From NCBI GenBank assembly GCA_900766135.1, contig CAAFUF010000032.1:1-64000 (forward strand): DNA of 64,000 nt. Reading direction: 5' to 3'. Below are positions 51,249 to 59,047 of the stretch, piece by piece. The stretch comes from Paenibacillaceae bacterium (lineage in GTDB: Bacteria > Bacillota > Bacilli > Paenibacillales > Paenibacillaceae). Numbering within the stretch: position 1 is the first letter of the stretch; every line of letters starts with the position of its first letter. The translations under genes and the position numbers were made by a program. Under the pieces are notes generated by a model. That model searched no databases and was not told where the DNA came from. It saw nothing but the letters and a program-made list of their open reading frames with translations.

Positions 51249-51769
51249 TGCGAGCTCACTCCGGTGTGACCAAAACCGCCGGACCCGCGCGCCGTTTCGC
51301 TCAGTTCGTCAACGACTACGAAGATAGCGCGCTCGACCGGTGCGATTACGCCCTGGGCGATCCGGTCTCCTTTGCGGATGAAATACGATCCTTCAATCTC
51401 CGTGTCTATCGCCAAGTCGCGTTTATTTCCGTCAATATGACGAATGTAAGGAACGCGCTTATCAGTTAATGGCGCGATGTTATCAACAAGGACTTTTACT
51501 TCTCCTCTAAAATCGACGTCTATAGTCCCTGGGGAATTGGATACGCGTAACTTAGTACTCAACGACACGCCCGATCGCGGCCTAATTTGTAACTCATAGC
51601 CCTCTGGAATCTCAATAGAGAATCCGAGCGGGATTATTATCGTCTGACCTGGCGCTATAATCTCACTACGGACCGCGACCAGATCGAAGCCGGCCGCAAG
51701 TTCCGTTGCATAGCGCGGAATGACGGCGTCCGGATGCAGGCGTTTGATATTAACGATTAGTCCGCTCAT
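51245..51769 (-). CDS. dut: dUTPase (trimeric)
   Basis: 174 residues with all five family motifs in order: AAGFDLVA (I), RSGVS (II), GTIDVDFRGE (III), GDRIAQGVI (IV), ARGSGGFGHTG (V). It hydrolyses dUTP to dUMP, keeping uracil out of phage DNA and feeding thymidylate synthesis. AAGGAGG precedes the ATG. Confidence 0.93.
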   Translation of the reverse strand: MSGLIVNIKRLHPDAVIPRYATELAAGFDLVAVRSEIIAPGQTIIIPLGFSIEIPEGYELQIRPRSGVSLSTKLRVSNSPGTIDVDFRGEVKVLVDNIAPLTDKRVPYIRHIDGNKRDLAIDTEIEGSYFIRKGDRIAQGVIAPVERAIFVVVDELSETARGSGGFGHTGVSSQ

Positions 51770-52068
51770 TCACGCGCCTCCTTCCGCTCCTCAATTACGT
51801 AAATTTGTCCGCGTTGCTCGACAACTTCGTATTTCGTCGCGTCGATAACGTAGCCGGGGCGCAGTGTGACTTCGTGGCGGACCGGTTCGTGGACGTAGAA
51901 CGCGAGTAAAATCGTAATACCCGCGCCGATAGTTCCAAAAAGTAGCGCGCCTAAATCGTTATCGGCGAAGCCTGCAATAATGGTAATCAACGCTAAAATT
52001 CCGACGAACAACGTAAGTAGGAGCGCTGCAGTATTAATACCGCCACCATACGTATACAAAACGTCCAT
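51766..52068 (-). CDS. Hypothetical membrane protein
   Basis: 100 residues with two to three hydrophobic helices (INTAALLLTLFVGILALITI, LGALLFGTIGAGITILLAFY), then a soluble beta tail (VIDATKYEVVEQRGQIYVIE). Function unknown. Start codon follows GGAGGCTGCGTAA of the upstream gene. Confidence 0.55.
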   Translation of the reverse strand: MDVLYTYGGGINTAALLLTLFVGILALITIIAGFADNDLGALLFGTIGAGITILLAFYVHEPVRHEVTLRPGYVIDATKYEVVEQRGQIYVIEERKEARE

Positions 52069-52938
52069 TTACGCAGCCTCCTTGTAGTCAACGTCAGTGT
52101 CGTCGATTACGGTAAAACGGCTCGTACTCGCCCAGAACCCGTTCGTGAACCACCAGCCGTTCTTGATCGTCGCATGCTTCCGTTCGATAGTCCGGATAGG
52201 GTGCGTCATATCATAGCTTACTCGCACGGTCATCCCAACGCGTGGCTCGTCCGGTTGCGGAGCGTTGATATATTCATCCGGCACCGGGAGTCCGAGCGCA
52301 CGCCGAAGCGCGATTGCCTTGCCGATTTCCGCGTGGAATACGTCACCGGGCGCGGCCTTTGCGGTGGACTTTTCGACTACCTCTCCGTCCGCGTACCCCA
52401 TAGCCGCTCCATCCTTGCGTACCAGCGCTGTTACCGCTCGTGTCGCTCGGTTAACATGAAACTCCGGCCGTAAATGCATGTTTTTGAACGCGTAGTTTCC
52501 GAATTGTTGGCGTACTGTGCTACGCATCTTTTCCGTCAACTCCGCAACGTCCGCCTTGGCTTTCGCGATTACATCTGCGCGCGTCAACGGTTTGGACTGC
52601 GTTACCGGAGCTTTTTCTGGCGCGATTTCGTCGAGATACTTACGGACGGCCGCGGCGTTTTCGCGCATGAACAGCACTAGAGCTTCGGGGAAATCGAGCT
52701 GTTGCGGTGGGGCCGGCGTTTGTTTCGCGATAGGTTCGAGAACGACGTATTCCGAGTGAAAGACGCCGGCACAGCCGTTGCATCTGCCTTGCGGATGTTC
52801 TACGAAAACACCAGTCCGCTCAGACCTTACGACAACGAACTCGTCTCCGTTTTCATACCGCCAATCCCTCTTGTCTACGACCCGGATGCGTTCCCCGACG
52901 TTGGCCTTGCGTTTGACCTCTCTATAGATCGTCGTCAT
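52069..52938 (-). CDS. Early protein, paralogue of the 47679 product
   Basis: 289 residues. N-terminal REVKRKANVGERIRV and GDEFVVVRSERTG, a zinc-less CNGC pair, and a C-terminal block APGDVFHAEIGKAIALRRAL with EYINAPQPDEPRVGMTVRV, closely like the 47679 protein. It is the first gene after a terminator and a palindrome, so it opens a transcription unit. Function unknown. Confidence 0.55.
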   Translation of the reverse strand: MTTIYREVKRKANVGERIRVVDKRDWRYENGDEFVVVRSERTGVFVEHPQGRCNGCAGVFHSEYVVLEPIAKQTPAPPQQLDFPEALVLFMRENAAAVRKYLDEIAPEKAPVTQSKPLTRADVIAKAKADVAELTEKMRSTVRQQFGNYAFKNMHLRPEFHVNRATRAVTALVRKDGAAMGYADGEVVEKSTAKAAPGDVFHAEIGKAIALRRALGLPVPDEYINAPQPDEPRVGMTVRVSYDMTHPIRTIERKHATIKNGWWFTNGFWASTSRFTVIDDTDVDYKEAA

Positions 52939-52971
52939 ATAGCGTTACCTCCTTCGTTTTATTGGCGTATT

Positions 52972-52988
52972 GGCGCTTGATTAGCGCC
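52972..52988. promoter_or_regulatory. Operator-like palindrome
   Basis: GGCGCTTGATTAGCGCC, 6-bp arms with a 5-bp centre, between the reductase terminator and the next gene. The GCGCTAA half site also occurs repeatedly in the terminase intergenic region. Confidence 0.45.
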
Positions 52989-53036
52989 TTACATAGAACA
53001 TACGGACAAAAATTTCGCAATTTGGGACATGTGGAT

Positions 53037-53075
53037 AAAAAAAAAAAACGGAGACGGCCCGAAAGCCTCTCCGTT
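53037..53075 (-). terminator. Terminator after ribonucleotide reductase
   Basis: On the minus strand AACGGAGAGGC - loop - GCCGTCTCCGTT is followed by a run of about ten T. Confidence 0.9.
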
Positions 53076-53081
53076 ATCTAT

Positions 53082-56000
53082 TTACGCGCACTTTGAGTGT
53101 CCGCACCCGCCCAAGTCCGGCATGCACGTATAACAACCGTCTTGGCGCACGAACGTAGATTTTCCGCAATTCGGGCACAGGTCCGTAGACGTCACGGAAG
53201 TATGCGGAACTGTGTCGTATTCCTCCGAAACTTCTGCGCTCGTAAACACCTTGGCGATTGCGTCCGGCAGCGACTCAACGCGGTTTGGCCCGAAGCCTAC
53301 CGAAGTCGCACCGCTAATGCCGCGAAACTTTTTCGTAAGCCAGTCGATTTTTTGAGCTTGCGGAAGATTAGCGATCCGCGGCGACAACATACCGGTGAGA
53401 GCGATCGCCAGCCCGTCGGAGATTGCCGCGATATCTGCGCCTGTTTTGCCGAGTTTGATAAACACTTCGTCTACTTCCGCGTCCTCATTGCGATTAATCG
53501 TTACGTAGGCCTTACCAAATGGCGTCGGAGTTTTAATCGTTTCGCCGCGTAATACCTTCGGGCGTTTGCGGAATTGTGGGGCTGGCACGGCTGCCTCCGG
53601 TTTCTCTTCTTCCGCTTTATCAACGGAAAGGACCTGCGTGTCGCGGCTGCCATCGCGGTAAATCGTTACGCCGATAAGTCCCTTCTCGTATCCGTACATA
53701 TACAATTCGGACGTTTGCTCGATCGTATAGCTGGCCGGACAGTTCGCGGTTTTAGAAATCGCGCTATCGTTCCATTTTTGGATCGCGGCCTGTATGTCAA
53801 CATGTTCGCGCGGCGTAATTTTTGGTGATCCGTCGGCGTGCGTACACATCGCAGAAACGAAATAGTCCGGCAACTCTTCACCGGGGTGTGCGTCAAGCCA
53901 TGCGCGAGCCTTACCGAGATAATCGTGCGTTTTACCCATGCGAGACTCCCGCACCCATGACAACGCAAAAAACGGTTCAACGCCGGTTCCAACGCTGTAC
54001 CCGTGGCGGCCGGTCTTGGTTCCGGTCGTACCCGTCGGGGCCTGCGTAAGTAGATGCGAATTGCGGAGGCCGTATTTGCGAATTAAGCCGCGCACATCGT
54101 CCGGAAGTAGCTGCGGTACGCGTGCGTTGAGTAAGCGCTCGTTGTACATCGGAAATGCACCGCGATCTTTCGCCAAGAGTGCGGATGCCTTATACGCCTC
54201 AGCCGCGATAAAACCATACAATTTATCGATGAACGCGATGGATTCCGGCGAGCCATAGCGCAACTTCATATCGATAAGTAAGTCTGCGACTCCCATCGTT
54301 CCCATACCAATGCGGCGCTGTCCGAGTTGGACTTCGCGGTTCTCTTCGAGATGATAAGGAGTGTAGTCGATGACGTTGTCCGCGAATCTTACCGTATCGT
54401 GCACGGTTTGCGAAAGCAGCGGCCAGTTGACGTCGTTAACGGACTCATCGTAAAATTCTGCAAGGTTGATGTGGACGAGGTTACATACGCCCCACGCCGG
54501 AAGCGGCTGCTCTCCGCAGTTATGGACGATAGCACCTGAAGTTATTCCGCGATGAAGTTGCGGCTCGTTGAAATCCCAAACCTCAGCCTCACCCATTTCG
54601 CTAATAAGAATAACCGTTTCAAACGTATCTTCTGGCCTAAAATCAACTGTAGGTTTATAACCATTCTTGTAAGATTGAATGAATCCAATAGAATCAAGAA
54701 ACTTTTTATAAGACAACCGACTGATTACGAGATGGTAACTTTCGCGGCAAGTGTATTCTCCATTTGCAAACTCAACAACATGCTCCTTATTGTGGTACCA
54801 CAGTTTACCTTTAATCCCGAACAGCAAGAGCATTTGCTGAACTTTTAGAAGCATCTCTTTATTTACAGAAACAAGCTGAATTTTATTATATTTTTTCAGA
54901 TTAGCCCCGTTAGCGCTAAAAAGTCCTTTCAAAAAGTCCGCCATCTGTGGCTTTGGAAGTTGCATGATCCAATCTGGAATATCTCGCTCATCAATACGTC
55001 CTTTGAACGTATCTGCATAAATAGTACCGTATGGGATACGCGCCACAAACTTGCCGTATTCCTCCGAAAATTCTGTACCCAACGCCTTCTCAACGATGTC
55101 AATAACCTCAGCGTCTTTGTCGGGCGTCGCATAAACTAGGTTCATACGTTTGGACGCCTTATGCCAACCGCCGTCACCGAGAATAAATCCGAGCACGCGG
55201 TAATCTACTTCGCCATTATATGGATCGATACCGTCCCAATCCTTCTCGGTCAAGTCGAACGCGATTCGCTTACCAATCGTATTAATCGCTGATTCCCACG
55301 TACCGTCCGCGAGTAAAAAGCGGTGATCCGTAGTAGTAACGTACTCAAATCCACTATTCGTCATTAAGCGCACGACCGGTTTTACTCCGGTTTTCCAAGC
55401 GCGGCTGTTGACGTAACCCTCCGTATTGTGGATATCGGATTTCAATTCGCTGATTTTTTCGAGGCCATTCCGCGTCACCATATACGTATCTTTGTGTAAG
55501 CACGGGTTCGTGCACACGTTTCGTTGATAATAGTACGTGTTATTCCACGGAACGATATTTGCGTGCGCATCGAGAGCGCCTTCCGCGAGCTTATACGTTC
55601 CATCATCGTTAGGCACAAGCATTTGAGTCGGCGTCATAACTCCGTCATTCATCCGGTCATATACGACGAATCCAGGCTCGGCCGACTTCCATGCAGACTC
55701 TACGATCAAGTCGTAAATCTCGCGCGCTTTTACTGTTTTATAAACCTCTACCGGGAGGCCGGCCGCCAGCCACTCGTGAATATCGCGATAGACTTCGCCC
55801 CACTTTTCGTATTCTGGATGCGTCGTTACCGGAAAGATTAAGCGCCAGTCTGCGTCCTGCTTAACGGCCTCCATAAATTCAGCTGTAATCTGCACGGATA
55901 GGTTTGCGTTTGTAATAGCGCCAGCCGTCTGTTTTACCGTAATAAACTCGAAAATGTCCGGATGCGTAACGTGGAGCTGTAGCATCAAAGCCCCGCGCCG

Positions 56001-56705
56001 GCTTCCGCCCTGCTCGATAAGACCTGTAGTGAACGAATACGCGCCGCCCCACGAAACCGCACCGGAAGACGTACCATTGACTCCGTATACCTTCGCGTAT
56101 TTAGGACGCAGCGTTGACAAGTTGATACCTACGCCACCGCCTCGCGCCATAATCTCGACTTTGTTGCCGAGCGTTTCGATAATTCCGCGCCGGCTGTCTT
56201 TCGGTGAAGGGATAACGTAACAGTTATACGCAGTCAGCTCCGCGTCCTTACCGTATACCTCTTTTGCCCCAAGCATCGCCTGAATGCGGCCGCCCGGCAC
56301 AATGCGCTCATTAAACAAACCATCACGTAGTCTCTCCGCAAACTCAACGTCCGGCTCCCCGGTGTAGGCGGAGTCTACCGCCATATTGCCTGCAACCATC
56401 CGGTCAACCGCATCCGCCCAAACAGGATCGAGCGGATAGTACGTTTTCCGGCGATGTACCGTGTAGTCAACGCCAGTAACTTCGCCGTGGAACGTGATTT
56501 CCTCTCCGTTAATCGCGGTAACCTCGCCCCAGTCTTTCTGCGGATATTGCGGGTTTGAATCGTCTACAATCGCCACCACAACGTCGCCGACGCTAATTTT
56601 CGTTGTATCAAGTTCCTTTACGGAATAACGATCAAGTTGCAACAACACTTGAAATGCTGACTTCTTAAATGACTCACCGTACAATTTCGTAATTAATGCG
56701 CTAAT
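53082..56705 (-). CDS. nrdJ: Class II (B12-dependent) ribonucleotide reductase with intein, ATT start codon
   Basis: 1207 residues including a 328-residue intein (about 402-729). The extein shows AYNCYVIPSPKDS, ARGGGVGINLSTLRPK, SAEPGFVVYD, the active-site motif NPCGE (reconstituted after splicing), and LTQAPTGTTGT; the C-terminus has CPNCGKSTFV...CYTCMPDLGGCGHSKCA, redox-shuttle or zinc cysteines. It makes dNTP precursors with adenosylcobalamin. The AAAGGGAG site sits 8 nt before ATT at 56705 (5 nt before ATA); the frame further upstream lies inside the previous gene without a ribosome binding site. Confidence 0.88.
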   Translation of the reverse strand: MSALITKLYGESFKKSAFQVLLQLDRYSVKELDTTKISVGDVVVAIVDDSNPQYPQKDWGEVTAINGEEITFHGEVTGVDYTVHRRKTYYPLDPVWADAVDRMVAGNMAVDSAYTGEPDVEFAERLRDGLFNERIVPGGRIQAMLGAKEVYGKDAELTAYNCYVIPSPKDSRRGIIETLGNKVEIMARGGGVGINLSTLRPKYAKVYGVNGTSSGAVSWGGAYSFTTGLIEQGGSRRGALMLQLHVTHPDIFEFITVKQTAGAITNANLSVQITAEFMEAVKQDADWRLIFPVTTHPEYEKWGEVYRDIHEWLAAGLPVEVYKTVKAREIYDLIVESAWKSAEPGFVVYDRMNDGVMTPTQMLVPNDDGTYKLAEGALDAHANIVPWNNTYYYQRNVCTNPCLHKDTYMVTRNGLEKISELKSDIHNTEGYVNSRAWKTGVKPVVRLMTNSGFEYVTTTDHRFLLADGTWESAINTIGKRIAFDLTEKDWDGIDPYNGEVDYRVLGFILGDGGWHKASKRMNLVYATPDKDAEVIDIVEKALGTEFSEEYGKFVARIPYGTIYADTFKGRIDERDIPDWIMQLPKPQMADFLKGLFSANGANLKKYNKIQLVSVNKEMLLKVQQMLLLFGIKGKLWYHNKEHVVEFANGEYTCRESYHLVISRLSYKKFLDSIGFIQSYKNGYKPTVDFRPEDTFETVILISEMGEAEVWDFNEPQLHRGITSGAIVHNCGEQPLPAWGVCNLVHINLAEFYDESVNDVNWPLLSQTVHDTVRFADNVIDYTPYHLEENREVQLGQRRIGMGTMGVADLLIDMKLRYGSPESIAFIDKLYGFIAAEAYKASALLAKDRGAFPMYNERLLNARVPQLLPDDVRGLIRKYGLRNSHLLTQAPTGTTGTKTGRHGYSVGTGVEPFFALSWVRESRMGKTHDYLGKARAWLDAHPGEELPDYFVSAMCTHADGSPKITPREHVDIQAAIQKWNDSAISKTANCPASYTIEQTSELYMYGYEKGLIGVTIYRDGSRDTQVLSVDKAEEEKPEAAVPAPQFRKRPKVLRGETIKTPTPFGKAYVTINRNEDAEVDEVFIKLGKTGADIAAISDGLAIALTGMLSPRIANLPQAQKIDWLTKKFRGISGATSVGFGPNRVESLPDAIAKVFTSAEVSEEYDTVPHTSVTSTDLCPNCGKSTFVRQDGCYTCMPDLGGCGHSKCA
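54519..55502 (-). mobile_element. Intein with LAGLIDADG homing endonuclease in ribonucleotide reductase
   Basis: 328 codons. Block A starts CLHKDTYMVTRNGLEKIS after TNP; block B is TTTDHRFLLADG; endonuclease motifs are VLGFILGDGGW and FLKGLFSANGA; block F-G ends ITSGAIVHN followed by Cys. Splicing joins TNP to CGEQPLPAWG, so the insertion point is directly before the catalytic thiyl cysteine. The segment is visibly richer in A and T than flanking DNA, a sign of separate origin. Confidence 0.9.
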
Positions 56706-56890
56706 TATGACCGCTCCCTTTCTGTTTGTTTTCGTTCGATCCACGCCAGCCTTTCGCGCGCATCCTCTAACTCGCGCTCGTATTTCGCGTGAAGGCCGCG
56801 ATAGACCTCCACGCTATGTTCAAGACTCTCGATTTCAGCGCGTAAATACTCCACAAGCCGATCGCGCAAGTCAACGTAATCCGCGATCAT
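56705..56890 (-). CDS. Small coiled-coil protein
   Basis: 61 residues, nearly all helix (DLRDRLVEYLRAEIESLEHS, ARERLAWIERKQ). AGGAGG lies 6 nt before the ATG. Its stop overlaps the reductase start. Function unknown. Confidence 0.55.
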   Translation of the reverse strand: MIADYVDLRDRLVEYLRAEIESLEHSVEVYRGLHAKYERELEDARERLAWIERKQTERERS

Positions 56891-57201
56891 GCCGCGCCTC
56901 CTAACTCGATGCCATTATCTACGCAAAATGCGTGCATTGCTTTCGCTAGCTCCTCCGTGTATAACTCATCGTTTTCGCCCCAATCAATCCCGCGCTCATA
57001 AGTAAACGCGTGAATCAATTCGTGCCAAAACGTATTCACCATTGATTGCGCAGACTGGAACGGCTCGCCCCGAATTTCGATTAACTGCTGCCCGTACGTA
57101 ATCTTTCCGATGCACTCTCTCCCGTCAACAACGAGCGGTGTATCTACGATTTTAACATCGTAATAGACCGCGCCCACCTTTACGCGTTCTGGCAACTTCA
57201 T
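56887..57201 (-). CDS. Putative zinc metallopeptidase-like protein
   Basis: 104 residues. HELIHAFTYERG contains the HExxH-like motif (H-E-L-I-H) within a helix; SprT/ImmA-type phage proteins are similar in size. Substrate unknown. ATG at 57201 with GGAGGTG upstream. Confidence 0.6.
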   Translation of the reverse strand: MKLPERVKVGAVYYDVKIVDTPLVVDGRECIGKITYGQQLIEIRGEPFQSAQSMVNTFWHELIHAFTYERGIDWGENDELYTEELAKAMHAFCVDNGIELGGAA

Positions 57202-57731
57202 GCCGCGCCCACCTCCGGAATGTGATCGATTAGATTTTCGCGGATCAAATACGCCAGGCACACCGCCGCCGCATCGCTATCATCGTAGCCGGCTCGGAAT
57301 TGGTAGTCGGACGGCAACCGCAACCACCTGCGCACGGCCTCCGCAACCTCCGCCTTTTCTGCGCGCCCATTCCCGGTTACCGTCTTTTTGACGGTCTGCG
57401 GCGATAGGTTATCCGCAACGGCGAGATTGAGGCGGGCCAACGCGCGATCCACCGCTGACCACGCGCCATGCACCTTATCGTTTTGCACATAATTTCGGCT
57501 CGGCGGCCATATCTCGCGGACAATCGCCGCGTCCGGCTTATGTTCGCGGAAAAACAGTAGCGCGTGGGCTTCAATAACTTCGTATCGTAGCGGCTGGTCT
57601 TCGCTTGATTCCGTCTTGACTACGGACAAGGCGACAAGGTGCGGGACGCGGTCAATCACGTCGATGACCGCAAATCCCGGACTCGTCAGACTAAGGTCCA
57701 GCCCCGCATAGCGCGATTTATTCTTCGCCAG
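57198..57731 (-). CDS. RuvC-like Holliday junction resolvase, CTG start codon
   Basis: 177 residues. RNase H-fold pattern: SRYAGLDLSLTSPGFAVIDV (first catalytic Asp), IVREIW (Glu), TVKKTVTGNGRAEKAEVAEA, and AGYDDSDAAAVCLAYL (C-terminal acidic pair). It resolves branched phage DNA before packaging. There is no ATG, GTG or TTG near the domain start; CTG at 57731 lies 8 nt after GGAGGG and inside the end of the upstream gene. Confidence 0.8.
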   Translation of the reverse strand: MAKNKSRYAGLDLSLTSPGFAVIDVIDRVPHLVALSVVKTESSEDQPLRYEVIEAHALLFFREHKPDAAIVREIWPPSRNYVQNDKVHGAWSAVDRALARLNLAVADNLSPQTVKKTVTGNGRAEKAEVAEAVRRWLRLPSDYQFRAGYDDSDAAAVCLAYLIRENLIDHIPEVGAA

Positions 57732-57987
57732 TGTCAGCGCCCTCCTTCCGGAATGTGTAAATACTATTCCGCGTCCGAACGACAAGAACACCGTCATTCT
57801 GCTCGATATCCCTTACGCGGGTGGTCCGTAACAACTTACCGCCGTCATCTACGTACACGGCCGCCATTACCTCTCCTCGTTTGAGATGCGCAATTTGGAC
57901 ACGGTGGCCTTTGCGCCGGGCCCCGCGTTCATGTGGCGTACCGTCGGGATATCGGACTGATTCAACGATGTAGATGTCGCCGCGCAT
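57718..57987 (-). CDS. Hypothetical early protein
   Basis: 89 residues, mostly beta (GDIYIVESVRYPDGTPHERG; DGVLVVRTRNSIYTFRKEGA). Not recognised. The ATG follows GGAAGGGG. Confidence 0.5.
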   Translation of the reverse strand: MRGDIYIVESVRYPDGTPHERGARRKGHRVQIAHLKRGEVMAAVYVDDGGKLLRTTRVRDIEQNDGVLVVRTRNSIYTFRKEGADTGEE

Positions 57988-57988
57988 G

Positions 57989-59047
57989 TTACGCCGCCCC
58001 TTCCGTTTTAATCTCCGCGACTCCTTCGAGGTATTGGCGCAGGTTTTTGTGCGCCGGCTTGCCCGCCATTGACCCGTGAGCCATGCGCGACTCCGCCCGT
58101 TCTAATAACGCCAGGTTCTCCGCGCTAAGCGTCGCCGCACAGTGTCCGCGGAATTGGCAGAATCCGCATTTCCCCGTCATATCTACCGTAACGTCAGGAA
58201 CTTCGCCGCTATAAACAAGCGCAGCCTGCCGCGCCAAGTCGTCGAGAAGTGCGCGCTGCATTTCCGGCGTAACCTTGACGTAGAATGCGCGCAAATCCGG
58301 TAATGGGCCGCCGTCCTTCCACGTTTTCTGTCCCTTCGTCACGCTCGCGTTTTCCTCGTCCGAAAACCACGCCGGCTTTTGCGTTGATTCGTACACGATC
58401 AGCGCCTCGTCAATGCCGAATACGAGCGATTCCGCGACAACCTGGCGCTTGTGGTCGTCCTGCGCGCCTTTAAAGTCGAGCTTTCCGATCATGGCGCGAA
58501 GTCCGCTCGCCTTTGTCTTGTACTCGAAGATAACGCGCGATCCGTCCGGAATATAAACGAATTTGCCGTCCGGTTTTGCGGTAATGGCGAACGATATAAT
58601 TTCGCCCGTTTCCGGATGCGGATGCGTAAACACCCGCCGTTCCTGCGCCGCTTCTTCGAAGTCCCATTCGCCGTTATCGCGCTCGGCCATACGGAACTTT
58701 TCCGCGCCGCGTAGACGCTTCGGCATGTGCAGGAGATCGAGCTGTACGTAATCGACGATCGCCATACCTTGCCGCCGCTGCCGCCCCCGGAACGGAATAT
58801 CATCGGACTTTTCCGGACGCGTCGACTTATCGTTTTTGAAAACGAGCTGCCGATCACATAAATTCGTACCGGACGCGCCAAACGTTACGAGGCCGTCTTT
58901 CGGGTACGGCTTGAACCCGATGTGGCGAAGCTTTTGTTCGTAGAATTTGCGCTCGATTGCGTTATCGTAAAACGATGTCTCCGGCGATGAATAATAGGCG
59001 TCCATTTGCGCCAAAAAGTCGTGTACTAACGTTTCTCCTCGCGTCAA
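57989..59047 (-). CDS. Cas4/RecB-like PD-(D/E)XK nuclease
   Basis: 352 residues. The nuclease core includes VIFEYKTKASG ((D/E)xK). An early cysteine (NLCDRQLVF) and a C-terminal cluster CGFCQFRGHC fit the four-cysteine Fe-S site of Cas4-type nucleases. Such enzymes resect DNA ends during phage recombination. TTG start after GGAGG at 8 nt; no CRISPR array or cas gene is in the window. Confidence 0.75.
   Translation of the reverse strand: MTRGETLVHDFLAQMDAYYSSPETSFYDNAIERKFYEQKLRHIGFKPYPKDGLVTFGASGTNLCDRQLVFKNDKSTRPEKSDDIPFRGRQRRQGMAIVDYVQLDLLHMPKRLRGAEKFRMAERDNGEWDFEEAAQERRVFTHPHPETGEIISFAITAKPDGKFVYIPDGSRVIFEYKTKASGLRAMIGKLDFKGAQDDHKRQVVAESLVFGIDEALIVYESTQKPAWFSDEENASVTKGQKTWKDGGPLPDLRAFYVKVTPEMQRALLDDLARQAALVYSGEVPDVTVDMTGKCGFCQFRGHCAATLSAENLALLERAESRMAHGSMAGKPAHKNLRQYLEGVAEIKTEGAA

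Noticed and set aside
57989..59047. Cas4-like nuclease as part of a CRISPR system
   Set aside because: No CRISPR repeats or other cas genes are visible; phage replication clusters often carry such nucleases.
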